From: an uncultured SAR86 cluster bacterium
Lineage (GTDB): Bacteria > Pseudomonadota > Gammaproteobacteria > Magnimaribacterales > Magnimaribacteraceae
Reading direction: 5' to 3'
NCBI GenBank assembly: GCA_902537425.1
Contig: CACBBD010000003.1
Location: 35,474-99,473, forward strand
DNA length: 64,000 nucleotides
The position numbers and the translations under genes were made by a program. The notes beneath the pieces were generated by a model. The model did not search any database, was not told the origin of the DNA, and saw only the letters and a program-made list of their open reading frames with translations. Below, one piece after another: positions 1-9,471 of the stretch. The stretch's first letter is position 1, and each line of letters begins with the position of its first letter.

Positions 1-114
1 ATCTGGAAAACAAAGAAATAAATTATCAGCACTTTCTATAGATGAAATATTTGTTCGTAATAAAGAACAAGAGGCTAAAAGAGCAAAAATGATTATTAGA
101 GCTATTTTCTGCAT
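1..114 (-). CDS. Partial lipoprotein, N-terminal 38 codons only
   Basis: An open frame begins with ATG one base after the madM stop and runs off the left edge of the window. The visible N-terminus has a Lys at position 3, a hydrophobic stretch (residues 4-14) and a lipobox Leu-Leu-Ala-Ser-Cys with Cys at residue 16, typical of a signal peptidase II substrate. It is therefore probably a lipid-anchored envelope protein. Its position makes it the last visible gene of the probable malate synthase-MadLM operon. Nothing beyond the signal and about 20 mature residues can be seen, so no function is assigned. Confidence 0.7.
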   Translation of the reverse strand, partial: MQKIALIIIFALLASCSLLRTNISSIESADNLFLCFPD

Positions 115-115
115 T

Positions 116-874
116 TTAATAAAGTGCGCTAACTAAGAAAAATAAAACTGAAGGCACAAGTAAACAACCAACTGCAGTGTAAAAAGTAGCAGTCATAGCT
201 CCATAAGGAACTAGTTTAGGATCAACAGCAGCCAAACCGGCGGCTACACCGCTATTTGTTCCCATTAATCCTCCGAAAACCATAGCTGATTTTGGATTAT
301 TAAGACCGATGCGTCCTGCTACTAAAGGGGTAATGGTCATCACCAAAATTGATTTAACTAAACCAGCAGCAATACTTAGTGCAATTACTTCGCTCTCAGC
401 TCCAATTGCAGAACCAGTAATTGGTCCTACTACAAATGTCACAGTACCTGCTCCTATGGTTGTAATGCTTCTTGGATCATCATATCCAAAAGAAATCGCT
501 ACAAGCGCTCCAAAACTAAAAGATAATATTACTCCAAATAATAAAGAAAATACTCCTGCTTTGCCGGAAGATCTCAAGTCATTGAAGTTAGCTCCATAAG
601 CTGTGGCGACGATAGCAAAATCACGCAACATGGAGCCGCCAAGAATACCTACTCCTGATAGTATTGCAAAATCTGCAACTCCTTTTTGACCATCTGTAAA
701 TAATCCTGCTGAATAAGCAAAGATCAAGCCGAGGATAATTGCAATTGCGGATCCGTGGAATCGACCACCAGTGAAATGATTGGAGAAAAAATAAGATAAA
801 TAGACAATCAATCCTACAAAGACAAAGGCAGTAATAAGATTGTTGCTTATTAGAACTTCGTTGAGTATCTCCAT
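116..874 (-). CDS. madM: Malonate transporter subunit MadM
   Basis: A 252-residue, very hydrophobic inner-membrane protein with about seven to eight membrane segments. The glycine-rich segments, the Asp-Pro-Arg-Ser loop near residue 132 and the Met-Gly-Thr-Asn-Ser stretch near residue 204 fit MadM, the larger subunit of the two-component MadL/MadM malonate:Na+ symporter. The length is normal for the family. It starts directly after the madL stop with no gap, so the two are probably translationally coupled. Known role: with MadL it imports malonate, which a malonyl-CoA synthetase (a matB-like gene lies at 13.9-15.4 kb) can activate. Substrate is inferred from family membership and from the adjacent MadL. 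Confidence 0.88.
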   Translation of the reverse strand: MEILNEVLISNNLITAFVFVGLIVYLSYFFSNHFTGGRFHGSAIAIILGLIFAYSAGLFTDGQKGVADFAILSGVGILGGSMLRDFAIVATAYGANFNDLRSSGKAGVFSLLFGVILSFSFGALVAISFGYDDPRSITTIGAGTVTFVVGPITGSAIGAESEVIALSIAAGLVKSILVMTITPLVAGRIGLNNPKSAMVFGGLMGTNSGVAAGLAAVDPKLVPYGAMTATFYTAVGCLLVPSVLFFLVSALY

Positions 875-1231
875 CTACTTTCTCTTAAAGTTAGAAATTA
901 TTGGAACGAAAATAAAAGAAACTGTGACAACCAATAGACCTGCCATTAGAGCCATAAATCCTCCATCAATTGCACCAACTACATTTTGTTTTGCTGCCAT
1001 TGCAACTACTATCGGAATATAAATCATACTCCAAAAAGTAATTCCTTTTTCAGATACGTTTCCTATCTCGAATCTTCCTTTGAAGAAACTTGTAGCGCAC
1101 ATTAAAAGAAACATTGCTATCCCAATGCCACCAACATTAGCGTCGATACCGAATAAAGATCCAAGTAACTCGCCTGCAAATAAACCAAGTAATGTACAGA
1201 CACCAAGTAAAGCTATTCCGTAAATAACCAT
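875..1231 (-). CDS. madL: Malonate transporter subunit MadL
   Basis: A 118-residue membrane protein with about four hydrophobic helices, matching MadL in length and in its N-terminal Ile-Tyr-Gly-Ile-Ala-Leu-Leu pattern. It is the small partner of MadM in the sodium-coupled malonate symporter of the inner membrane. It lies 4 bases after the TauE/SafE exporter gene and abuts madM, so the pair is almost certainly co-transcribed. There is no biotin-dependent malonate decarboxylase (madA-H or mdc genes) beside it, unlike classical mad clusters. Confidence is high because both subunits occur together in the expected order. Confidence 0.88.
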   Translation of the reverse strand: MVIYGIALLGVCTLLGLFAGELLGSLFGIDANVGGIGIAMFLLMCATSFFKGRFEIGNVSEKGITFWSMIYIPIVVAMAAKQNVVGAIDGGFMALMAGLLVVTVSFIFVPIISNFKRK

Positions 1232-1235
1232 ATTT

Positions 1236-1985
1236 TTATAAATAATTAAGTATGAGTAGAGAAATGCTTAAAGAAATTCCTACTAAGATAATAAATATTC
1301 TCAATAATTGATTGGGTAATATTTCAGTGAGTTTTGCTCCCATAAACCCTCCTAAAATTGAGAAAAACATCATATAAAAAACAAATGACCAAACTATAAA
1401 ATTATTTAAAAAAAATACACTTACAGAAACGAGGGTTATAAATAATGATAATAAAGACTTTATCGCTGAGAGCTGTTTTAAAGAAAAGTCTTTATCTATT
1501 GAAAGAACAGATAACAACGCCAAACCAAGTCCTCCATTGAAATATCCACCATAGGTACTAACAAAAGACAGGCCAATTTTTTGATATACGCCTCTAGGGC
1601 TTTGAGATTTCTCTCGCACATTTTGTGGATTAAATATAAATAATAGAGTTGCCATAAAAATTAAAAAAGGCAAGGCCTTTGTAAAAAATTCATCGGATGT
1701 ATTTATTAAAAAGAAAGCCCCGCAGACTGAAAAAATTGTTACTAAAAATATCAAAGGCATTATTTTATTCAGGCTGATGGTTGTAAAAGTTTTCTTGAAC
1801 CCTGCCACAGATCCAAAATACCCCGGCAATATCGCTGCTGCACTGGTGGTATTGGCTAAGACGGGAGATATACCAACATACAGTAGTGCTGGAAGTGTTA
1901 TGAAGCTACCTCCGCCAGCCAGAGAATTTAGACCTCCTGCAAAAAATGCAGCTAAACAGACTAAAAATAAACTTGATAGTTCCAC
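1236..1985 (-). CDS. TauE/SafE family membrane exporter
   Basis: A 249-residue protein with about eight membrane segments in two halves. The N-terminal half has the family's Gly-Gly-Leu-Asn-Ser-Leu-Ala-Gly-Gly-Gly-Ser-Phe motif near residue 17 and the second half repeats a related glycine-rich stretch near residue 145. Members are proposed to export sulfite, sulfoacetate or other organic anions across the inner membrane. It sits between the DUF1330 gene (8-base gap) and madL (4-base gap), so it may share regulation with malonate uptake and could move a related small anion. The substrate cannot be read from the sequence. Confidence 0.8.
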   Translation of the reverse strand: MELSSLFLVCLAAFFAGGLNSLAGGGSFITLPALLYVGISPVLANTTSAAAILPGYFGSVAGFKKTFTTISLNKIMPLIFLVTIFSVCGAFFLINTSDEFFTKALPFLIFMATLLFIFNPQNVREKSQSPRGVYQKIGLSFVSTYGGYFNGGLGLALLSVLSIDKDFSLKQLSAIKSLLSLFITLVSVSVFFLNNFIVWSFVFYMMFFSILGGFMGAKLTEILPNQLLRIFIILVGISLSISLLILNYL

Positions 1986-1993
1986 ATCAACCT

Positions 1994-2278
1994 TTAGAGA
2001 CCTTCAACAATAACTAAGTGTCTCTCGGAGGAAATTGAAGAATACTTTAGTGCCCTTTTATATTCCTCTGAATTATATGCATCTTTCGCACTTTGAAGAG
2101 AATCAAATTCTACAACTACTGTTCTATCATACGAAGATCCTTCGTATTTTACTTGCTCCCCACCTCTAGCTAAAAATTTACCTCCATATTTTTGTATAGC
2201 TGGTCCTGCAAGTTTTATGTATTCCCCGTAAGTTTCGCTGTCTGTAACGTGACATAATGTTATCCAGTATCCTTTCAT
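1994..2278 (-). CDS. DUF1330 domain protein
   Basis: A 94-residue soluble protein that fits DUF1330, a small ferredoxin-like alpha/beta-barrel dimer family. Visible marks are the N-terminal Gly-Tyr-Trp-Ile strand, the Lys-Tyr-Gly-Gly-Lys-Phe-Leu-Ala-Arg-Gly-Gly turn near residues 30-40, and the Val-Val-Val-Glu-Phe-Asp strand followed by an Ala-Tyr-Asn-Ser-Glu-Glu-Tyr helix. The family is often near catabolic or oxidoreductase genes but has no settled biochemical role. Here it lies 50 bases after malate synthase G and 8 bases before the TauE-like gene, which suggests an accessory role in the same operon. Confidence 0.75.
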   Translation of the reverse strand: MKGYWITLCHVTDSETYGEYIKLAGPAIQKYGGKFLARGGEQVKYEGSSYDRTVVVEFDSLQSAKDAYNSEEYKRALKYSSISSERHLVIVEGL

Positions 2279-2328
2279 AGTTGACTCTTAGTCTAAAGAA
2301 CAGGCCTTAAAGGTCAAATTTAGAGTTA

Positions 2329-4494
2329 TTATGATTTAACTTGTAATCTTTTGGAGTGAAGAATTGGCTCTGTATAGCCACTCGGTTGAGTTCGTCCTTT
2401 CACAGCTAAATCTAGTGCAGCAGAAAAAGATATCCCATTAAAGTTAGGGCCCATTGCAATATATTCAGGGTCCCCAGCGTTTTGCTGATCAACTACAAGT
2501 GCCATTTTTTTCATCGTCTCTTCAACTTGGTTTTCTGTAATAAGATTGTGATGTATCCAATTTGCTATATGTTGACTCGAAATTCTGCACGTGGCTCTAT
2601 CTTCCATCAAACCAACATTATTTATATCAGGGACCTTGGAGCAACCTACCCCTAAATCTACCCACCTGACAACATAACCAAGTATGCCTTGGCAATTATT
2701 ATCAAGTTCAGTTTGTATCACTTCAGGTGTTAAGCTTTCAGGATTTTCCAGCAATGGAATAGAAAGAATATCTTTTAAATCAGCCCTTGGTCTGGATATT
2801 AATTCCTCTTGACGTTCTGAAACGGAAACTTTGTGATAATGAATAGCATGCAAAGTTGCGGCAGTGGGAGATGGAACCCACGCACAATTTGCACCAGCTT
2901 CAGGATGCGTAGATTTATTTTCATACATTCCTAACATCTCATCAGGCATTGCCCACATTCCTTTACCTATTTGCGCCTTACCTTTGAACCCAGTCTCAAG
3001 ACCAATGTCAACATTCCAATCCTCATAAGCAGCAATCCAAGATTGCTGCTTCATCTCTGCTTTTGGTACTACAGGCCCAGCTTCCATGCTGGTATGAATT
3101 TCGTCACCCGTTCTGTCTAAGAAACCTGTATTTATAAATATAACTCTGTCACTTGCCACTCTGATGCATTCTTTAAGGTTAACAGTGGTTCGTCTTTCCT
3201 CGTCCATAATGCCAATTTTTACGGTTAGAGGATCTAAGCCCAATTCCTGTTCTACTTTTGCAAACAAATCACATGTAAACTTAACTTCTTCAGGTCCGTG
3301 CATTTTTGGTTTTACTATATAAATACTTCCAGTTCTTGAATTTGATTGTTTTCCTTCCTTTAAAAGATCATGCTTGCCTATACAGATAGTAAACATGGCA
3401 TCCATAATTCCTTCGGGGACCTCATTATTGTTTCCATCGAGGATTGCAGGATTTGTCATTAAATGACCGACATTTCTCACCAAAAGAACACTTCTTCCGG
3501 GAAGAGTAATTTCTTGACCATTTTTGTCTGAATAATTTCTATCCTCATTCAGAGTCCTTGTCATCTCTTCTCCGCCCTTAAAAAATGTTTCTTTGAGATC
3601 TCCTTTCATTAAACCTAACCAGTTCCGATAACCTAAGGATTTATCTTCCGCATCTACAGCCGCAACAGAATCTTCAAGATCTTGTATGGCAGTTACAGCC
3701 GATTCAACACAAATATCCTTTATGTTTGCAGGATCATCTTTGCCTATAGAGTCTTCAGAGTCGATTTCAATTTCTATGTGTAAGTTATTGTTTTTAAATA
3801 AAATACTACTAGGATTATCAGAGTCTCCTGTAAAACCTATAAACTGAGATTCATCCTTTAATTCAGTAAAAGATTGATCGCTGGTACTTATCTCAAGACT
3901 TCCCTTGTTTATCTTAAAGCCTGTTACATCAGCGTATTTTCCTGAAGATAATGGTACAGACTCATCTAAGAAATTTTTTGAAAATTCTATGACTTTATTT
4001 CCTCTAACAGGATTATAAGGTCCTGATTTTTCAGCACCTTCCTCTTCCGAAATCATATCTGTTCCATAAAGAGCATCATAGAGACTACCCCATCTTGCAT
4101 TAGTAGCATTTAAAGAAAACCTTGCATTCATAATAGGTACGACTAATTGAGCACCAGCAACGAGGGCGATTTCTTCATCTACATTTTGAGTGGTTATTTC
4201 AAAATCATCTCCTTCTTCCAATAAATAACCTATTTCTTTTAGGAAATTTACATATTCATCATGATTATGTGGAGAGCCTTTTTTTGAAATGTGCCAATTA
4301 TCGATTGTTTTTTGAATCTCAGTCCTTTTTGCTAAGAGTTCCTTATTGCGAGGACCAAACTCATCAAGAACTCGCTCAAAAGATTCCCAAAAAGCATCTG
4401 GGTTAATATCCAAACCTGGAAGAAGTTCGTCTGTTAAAAAATTATCAAGTTCTTGTGATACCTTCAGACTACCATGTGTAATTCTTTTTGACAT
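2329..4494 (-). CDS. glcB: Malate synthase G
   Basis: A 721-residue cytosolic enzyme, close to the 723 residues of the E. coli protein, that condenses glyoxylate with acetyl-CoA to make malate. Family motifs are intact: the [10 protein letters not shown] segment near residue 340, Lys-Pro-Lys-Met-His-Gly-Pro near residue 397, and Gly-Ile-Met-Asp-Glu-Glu-Arg-Arg-Thr near residue 430 with the metal-binding acidic residues. The long insertion typical of isoform G is present. It appears to be the first gene of the minus-strand operon leading to madLM. No isocitrate lyase or glycolate oxidase lies in this window, so the source of glyoxylate is not shown. Confidence 0.95.
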   Translation of the reverse strand: MSKRITHGSLKVSQELDNFLTDELLPGLDINPDAFWESFERVLDEFGPRNKELLAKRTEIQKTIDNWHISKKGSPHNHDEYVNFLKEIGYLLEEGDDFEITTQNVDEEIALVAGAQLVVPIMNARFSLNATNARWGSLYDALYGTDMISEEEGAEKSGPYNPVRGNKVIEFSKNFLDESVPLSSGKYADVTGFKINKGSLEISTSDQSFTELKDESQFIGFTGDSDNPSSILFKNNNLHIEIEIDSEDSIGKDDPANIKDICVESAVTAIQDLEDSVAAVDAEDKSLGYRNWLGLMKGDLKETFFKGGEEMTRTLNEDRNYSDKNGQEITLPGRSVLLVRNVGHLMTNPAILDGNNNEVPEGIMDAMFTICIGKHDLLKEGKQSNSRTGSIYIVKPKMHGPEEVKFTCDLFAKVEQELGLDPLTVKIGIMDEERRTTVNLKECIRVASDRVIFINTGFLDRTGDEIHTSMEAGPVVPKAEMKQQSWIAAYEDWNVDIGLETGFKGKAQIGKGMWAMPDEMLGMYENKSTHPEAGANCAWVPSPTAATLHAIHYHKVSVSERQEELISRPRADLKDILSIPLLENPESLTPEVIQTELDNNCQGILGYVVRWVDLGVGCSKVPDINNVGLMEDRATCRISSQHIANWIHHNLITENQVEETMKKMALVVDQQNAGDPEYIAMGPNFNGISFSAALDLAVKGRTQPSGYTEPILHSKRLQVKS

Positions 4495-4512
4495 TTATTT
4501 CCTTATCTATCG

Positions 4513-4534
4513 TACTTATGTATCTATGTAAGTA
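4513..4534. promoter_or_regulatory. Candidate operator between glcB and the fadB-like gene
   Basis: A perfect 6-base inverted repeat, TACTTA and TAAGTA, with a 10-base spacer lies 19 bases upstream of the malate synthase start and about 100 bases upstream of the divergent fadB-like gene. The 22-base size and position in a divergent control region suit a dimeric repressor such as a TetR or MerR family protein. No regulator gene is adjacent, and short AT-rich repeats arise by chance, so this is tentative. Confidence 0.3.
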
Positions 4535-4638
4535 TGAGGAATATTACAGTGATAAAGGGCATATATAAATAATATTTTTTTTAATGATATTTTGCGATAG
4601 CATAGCGAATCAATTCAAAAGATTAAGGGGAACTAAAT

Positions 4639-6711
4639 ATGCCAACTATAAATGAAGTGACTACTTTAGAAGTTAAAGATGAAGTAGCAGTCTTAACTTT
4701 GAACTCACCTCCAGTAAATGCCTTATCTGCAAATGTAAGAGAAGGCTTGAATAATGGTATAAGCGATGCTCTAAAAGATGACTCCGTAAAATCAATTGTC
4801 ATTATATGCGATGGAAGAACTTTCATAGCTGGAGCGGATATTACTGAGTTTGGTCAAGCCCCTAAAGGGCCTTCACTTTATGAAGTTCAAGATATGATAG
4901 AAAACTCAACTAAACCTGTAATAGCTGCCATACATGGAACTGCCTTGGGTGGCGGCTTAGAAGTTGCTCTAACTTGTCATTACAGAATAGCTGTTCCTTC
5001 AGCAAAATGCGGCCTTCCAGAAGTTAATCTAGGTTTACTTCCAGGCGCAGGGGGCACACAAAGACTACCTAGAATTGTAGGTGCCCAAAAAGCTCTTGTA
5101 ATGATGACTAGTGGAGAGCATGTCGATGCCAATGAATGTCTCGATATGGGCTTAGTTGATGAACTTGCCAATGAAGCACAGTTAGAAAATGATGCTATTT
5201 CTTTTGCTAATAAGATAGTTTCTGAAGGTAGACCATTATTGAAGGTTAGAGATGCAGATGAAAAAATTAAATCAGATAAGGGAAATGATGAACTTTTTTC
5301 TGAATTTAGAAAATCAATTTTAAGAAAAACTAGAGGATTTTTAGCTCCTGAATACAACATCCAATGTGTAGAGGCTGCAGTTAATCTTCCCTTCGAAGAA
5401 GGCATTAAAGTTGAACAAGATTTATTCATGAAACTCATGACAGGTTCTCAATCTGCAGCTCAGAGATATATATTCTTTGCTCAAAGGCAAGTTACAAAAA
5501 TTCCTGATATTGAAAAAGAGACTCCTTTAAAAGAAATCAATTCAGTAGGTGTGATAGGCGCAGGAACTATGGGTGGTGGCATCTCAATGAATTTTGCCAA
5601 TGTTGGTATCCCAGTAACAATTATTGAGCAAAGTCAGGAAAGATTAGATAAAGGCTTAGGCATTATCAGAAAAAATTATGAGAACACAGCTGCAAAAGGT
5701 CGCATCTCGAATGAACAAGTCGAAGAAAGAATGGCTCTCATAAATGGTCAAACTTCTCTAGATGCTCTTGATTCGCAAGATCTTATTATTGAAGCTGTAT
5801 TTGAAAATATGGATCTAAAAAAAGACATATTCAAACAATTAGATGGTATATGTAAAGATGGTGCTATCTTGGCTTCAAACACTTCTGCATTAGATGTGAA
5901 TGAAATTGCTTCCGAAACTAGTAGACCTGAAGATGTAATAGGGCTTCATTTCTTCAGTCCAGCTAATGTTATGAAACTCTTAGAAATTGTTAGAGGTGAT
6001 AAAACATCTAAATCAGTTGTAGCGAGTTCGCTAGCAATAGCCAAAAAAATTCAAAAGATTGCTGCTGTGGTAGGTGTATGTCCTGGGTTTGTTGGAAATA
6101 GGATCCTTGCTCAAAGACAGAGAGAGGCCAATAAATTGATACTAGAAGGCGCCCTTCCCTGGGATATAGATGATGCTTTATTTGAATTTGGTTTTCCCAT
6201 GGGTCCTTTTGCTATGTCTGATCTGGCTGGTCTAGATATAGGCTGGAATAAAGAAACTTCTAATGGAGAAACTCTAAGAGATGTTTTATGCGAAGCAGGA
6301 AGACTGGGCCAAAAATCAGGAAAGGGTTTTTATGTCTATGACGAAAATAGAAATAAATCTCCGGATCCAGAAGTCGAGGCAATAATCAAGAAATTTGGAG
6401 AAGATAGACAAATCCAAATGAGAGAGGTTTCAAAAGAAGAAATTCTTCAAAGATGTCTGTATCCAATGATTAACGAAGGATTCAAAATCTTAGAAGAAGG
6501 GATGGCTATTAGAGCAAGTGATATAGATATTGTTTGGACTAATGGTTACGGATGGCCGGTATATGAAGGTGGACCTATGTTTTATGGCAACCTAGTAGGT
6601 TACGACAAAGTGCTTGATTGGTTACAAAAAGCTGAAAAAGAGTTAGGTCCTGAATTTAAACCTTCACCATACCTAGAAAGGGTTGTAGCTGAAAAAATAA
6701 ATATTCTTTAG
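4639..6711 (+). CDS. Bifunctional enoyl-CoA hydratase / 3-hydroxyacyl-CoA dehydrogenase (FadB/FadJ type)
   Basis: A 690-residue fusion for two successive beta-oxidation steps: hydration of enoyl-CoA and NAD-dependent oxidation of 3-hydroxyacyl-CoA. Residues 1-190 form the crotonase domain with the oxyanion Ala-Gly-Ala-Asp-Ile segment near 64 and both catalytic glutamates (Glu108 in Gly-Gly-Gly-Leu-Glu and Glu128 in Gly-Leu-Pro-Glu). The dehydrogenase starts near residue 300 with Gly-Ala-Gly-Thr-Met-Gly-Gly-Gly, followed by two C-terminal 3HCDH domains. The start is supported by AAGGGG upstream. No thiolase (fadA) follows, unlike fadBA operons. The peroxisomal-like bifunctional subgroup is possible. 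The amidase gene follows after 9 bases. Confidence 0.92.
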   Translation: MPTINEVTTLEVKDEVAVLTLNSPPVNALSANVREGLNNGISDALKDDSVKSIVIICDGRTFIAGADITEFGQAPKGPSLYEVQDMIENSTKPVIAAIHGTALGGGLEVALTCHYRIAVPSAKCGLPEVNLGLLPGAGGTQRLPRIVGAQKALVMMTSGEHVDANECLDMGLVDELANEAQLENDAISFANKIVSEGRPLLKVRDADEKIKSDKGNDELFSEFRKSILRKTRGFLAPEYNIQCVEAAVNLPFEEGIKVEQDLFMKLMTGSQSAAQRYIFFAQRQVTKIPDIEKETPLKEINSVGVIGAGTMGGGISMNFANVGIPVTIIEQSQERLDKGLGIIRKNYENTAAKGRISNEQVEERMALINGQTSLDALDSQDLIIEAVFENMDLKKDIFKQLDGICKDGAILASNTSALDVNEIASETSRPEDVIGLHFFSPANVMKLLEIVRGDKTSKSVVASSLAIAKKIQKIAAVVGVCPGFVGNRILAQRQREANKLILEGALPWDIDDALFEFGFPMGPFAMSDLAGLDIGWNKETSNGETLRDVLCEAGRLGQKSGKGFYVYDENRNKSPDPEVEAIIKKFGEDRQIQMREVSKEEILQRCLYPMINEGFKILEEGMAIRASDIDIVWTNGYGWPVYEGGPMFYGNLVGYDKVLDWLQKAEKELGPEFKPSPYLERVVAEKINIL

Positions 6712-6720
6712 GAATTAAAT

Positions 6721-8103
6721 GTGAATGAACTTACCCAAAAGAGTGCGGGAGAACTTGCGCACCTTATCAAAAGAAAAGAAGTTTCCAGTAAGGAAGTGGT
6801 TGAAGCTCACTTAGATAGAATTAAAGAAGTTAATCCTGAAATTAACGCCATAACAATAACACTCGAAGAATCAGCCCTCGAGATGGCGGATAAAGCTGAT
6901 AGTTCTAATACCGATATCGAGGACAAGCCTTTTCATGGCGTTCCAATTACCATAAAAGAAAATATAGATTTCGTTGGAACTCCAACAACGAATGGTCTTC
7001 CTCTGCTGGCTGAATCTATGCCTCCTAGAAATGCTCCTTTGGTGGATAGAATGTTAAATGCTGGTGCTATTCCAATTGGCAGGACGAATATGCCTGAAAT
7101 GGGCATGCGTTTAGATACGGACAATCCGCTTAGAGGTAGGACCTTTAACCCTTGGAATAAGGCAATAACACCAGGAGGTTCTAGTGGCGGTGAAGGTGCT
7201 GCTATTGCATCAGGGATGAGTCCTTTTGGAATAGGAAATGATATCGGCGGTTCATTGAGAAACCCAGCCTATTGTTGTGGCATCGCATCTATAAAACCTT
7301 CGATAGGCAGAATCCCATTTGTCAGAACCATAGCCCCTTTTGAGGATATGGGTATATCAGGTGCTTTTTTAAGTGATGGACCTATGGCTAGGTCTGTAGA
7401 AGATTTGAGAATGGGATTATCGGTTATGTCAGGGAGACACATAGATGATCCTCAATCAATCAATAGTCCGTTGACTGGTGATTTTCCTATCCAGCCAAAA
7501 GCAGCCTTAGTTAAAAAGGTAAGTGATATCACATTACCAGAAGCTACACTAAAAGAAATAGATAAAGCCGGTGAAGTTTTGATATCGGAAGGTTGGCAAG
7601 TTGATGAAGTGGAGGCACCTGAAGTAGAGAGAGTGCGTGAAATTTGGGGAACTATCTTAAATCAAGGTTTGATAGAAGTACTACCAGAAGAAATATTTAA
7701 ACCGGAAACAGTTGCTTATCTAAAAAGAATCAATGAGGCTAATTTATTGGAGATGACACTTGATCAAGCCTTACTTGAAAGAAGAAGATTAAGAAGATTA
7801 TGGTCAGCTTTCTTAACAAAATATACTGTCTGTATTGGGCCTACTTGGTCTAATTTACAATGGCCAATTGATACTGACCTAGATCCTGATAAAGGAGACG
7901 AAGCATTAAGACAGAGTTTTATGTTTATTGCTCCAGGAAACTGCTTAGGAATTCCTTCCGTTGCATTGCCAATGGGAGTGGACAATGGTCTACCTACAGG
8001 TATTCAGATTTATTCAGAATTATACAGAGAGGATCTGTGTTTAGGTGCAGCTGAACTTATACAAAAACAAGTTCCATGCCCTACTCCTATTGATCCAGTT
8101 TAG
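6721..8103 (+). CDS. Amidase signature family hydrolase
   Basis: A 460-residue amidase-signature enzyme that hydrolyses a carboxamide to acid and ammonia. The catalytic Lys79 (Thr-Ile-Lys-Glu-Asn), the Gly-Gly-Ser-Ser-Gly-Gly loop at 152-157 with the cis-serine, and Ser178 in Gly-Gly-Ser-Leu-Arg-Asn-Pro-Ala form the expected Ser-cisSer-Lys triad. No signal peptide is seen, so it is cytosolic. GTG is the start, placed 7 bases after AGGA; an ATG two bases earlier is out of frame. It follows the fadB-like gene closely and its stop shares bases with the convergent M20 peptidase. It is not GatA: no gatC or gatB is nearby. The substrate is unknown. Confidence 0.88.
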   Translation: MNELTQKSAGELAHLIKRKEVSSKEVVEAHLDRIKEVNPEINAITITLEESALEMADKADSSNTDIEDKPFHGVPITIKENIDFVGTPTTNGLPLLAESMPPRNAPLVDRMLNAGAIPIGRTNMPEMGMRLDTDNPLRGRTFNPWNKAITPGGSSGGEGAAIASGMSPFGIGNDIGGSLRNPAYCCGIASIKPSIGRIPFVRTIAPFEDMGISGAFLSDGPMARSVEDLRMGLSVMSGRHIDDPQSINSPLTGDFPIQPKAALVKKVSDITLPEATLKEIDKAGEVLISEGWQVDEVEAPEVERVREIWGTILNQGLIEVLPEEIFKPETVAYLKRINEANLLEMTLDQALLERRRLRRLWSAFLTKYTVCIGPTWSNLQWPIDTDLDPDKGDEALRQSFMFIAPGNCLGIPSVALPMGVDNGLPTGIQIYSELYREDLCLGAAELIQKQVPCPTPIDPV

Positions 8104-9470
8104 TCATATACAACCTTTTCAAGGATAATACTTAAATCACTTACGCTTTGCCTATAACGATCCTCGTGTATACGCTCATTATTACCATGTATTCCTGAAC
8201 TTTCATTTCCTTCGTAGATATAAGTATTAAATCCATAGCTGGCTATGCCTATACCTCTGGAAAATCTACTATCTGTAAATCCTGTGCTTACAGATGGTGA
8301 GAGTTTTGAACCAGGGTAATTCGTACTTATAAAGTCCTCAATTGCTAGATAAAGCTCGGAGTTGGTAGGCGATGAGCCTGGAAAACCTAACATTAGAGGT
8401 TCAACCTCAACTCCAGTATCTTTTATAAGATCCTCTATCTGTCCTATAAATTCTTCAGGTTTATTATCCGGCAATATTCTGCAATCTATTTCGGCCCACG
8501 CAGTTGGAGGAACAACATTTATTTTTACACCCCCATTCATTCTTGTAAGCGAACAAGTATTTCTAGTAAGTGCATGAGAAGAAGGTGAAAATTCTTGCAG
8601 CTCCTTCATAAAGATTGGATCTTGGATCATATTCTTAATATCTTTATATTTACTTTTAAAAGGTTCTTCTAAGCCTTCAGACCTATCTGAAAATACTCTA
8701 TCAACTTCAGGTATGATTCTAGGATCAAAAGGACTATTCCATATAATATTCAAAGCCTCGACTATTCTTGAAACTGAACTTGTTGTCCTTGGTGAAGAGC
8801 CGTGACCAGGCTGGTCAACTGAATTAAGTCTCAGCCAGACAGGAATCTTCTGAGTTACCTCGATGCTAAATCCAATCCCGTCTTTAGATCTAAAACCACT
8901 ACCGCCTTCATTCAATAATAATTCAGCACCTTCAAAAGCTTCTGGTCTATTCTCAACAAGCCATCCCATTCCATACTTTCCACCAGATTCTTCATCAGCT
9001 GCTGCTATATAAATTATATCCCTGTTGAGAGACTTGTTTGATCTGTGCAGTTTAAGAAAGTTGGCCAAGTGCGAGATGCCTAATCCCTTCATGTCTAAAG
9101 CGCCTCTACCCTGTATGTAACCATCTACTATCTCACCAGATAGAGGATCAAAATCCCAATATTCTTCATTTGCTGGTACAACATCAGAATGATGTAAAAG
9201 GATAAGAGCTGGTTTATCACCTCCCTTTATTCGCGCCCAGATATTTCCTCTCGTAGGGGCACTTTCTGCAGAATCATATTCAATACCTTCTTCATCGAAT
9301 ATTTTTGCCAAGAAATCTACTGCTCTTGATTCATTACCCGGAGGGCTAATGGTATCTACTTTTAGGTATGCTTGAAGCAATTTAACCGCTTCATTTTCTA
9401 ATTCTTCATCTGCAAGAGTTAAGGCAGAAAAGACATAAAGGGTAAGTATCGAAAAAATTATTTTTATCAT
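8100..9470 (-). CDS. Exported M20 family zinc metallopeptidase
   Basis: A 456-residue M20 dipeptidase/carboxypeptidase-like enzyme with a signal peptide (residues 1 to about 20, ending Ala-Leu-Thr-Leu-Ala-Asp), so it probably acts in the periplasm. Metal and catalytic motifs are present: His-His-Ser-Asp-Val near residue 93, Gly-Arg-Gly-Ala-Leu-Asp-Met near 117, the Asp-Glu-Glu-Ser-Gly-Gly pair near 158 and a C-terminal Gly-Ile-His-Gly-Asn-Asn-Glu near 432. It is the last gene of a minus-strand group after the PIF1-like helicase, one base away. The peptide substrate cannot be named. Confidence 0.88.
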   Translation of the reverse strand: MIKIIFSILTLYVFSALTLADEELENEAVKLLQAYLKVDTISPPGNESRAVDFLAKIFDEEGIEYDSAESAPTRGNIWARIKGGDKPALILLHHSDVVPANEEYWDFDPLSGEIVDGYIQGRGALDMKGLGISHLANFLKLHRSNKSLNRDIIYIAAADEESGGKYGMGWLVENRPEAFEGAELLLNEGGSGFRSKDGIGFSIEVTQKIPVWLRLNSVDQPGHGSSPRTTSSVSRIVEALNIIWNSPFDPRIIPEVDRVFSDRSEGLEEPFKSKYKDIKNMIQDPIFMKELQEFSPSSHALTRNTCSLTRMNGGVKINVVPPTAWAEIDCRILPDNKPEEFIGQIEDLIKDTGVEVEPLMLGFPGSSPTNSELYLAIEDFISTNYPGSKLSPSVSTGFTDSRFSRGIGIASYGFNTYIYEGNESSGIHGNNERIHEDRYRQSVSDLSIILEKVVYD

Positions 9471-9471
9471 A

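Noticed and set aside
6721..8103. Amidase as GatA of the tRNA amidotransferase
   Set aside because: No gatB or gatC is adjacent and the flanking motifs fit a general amidase better.
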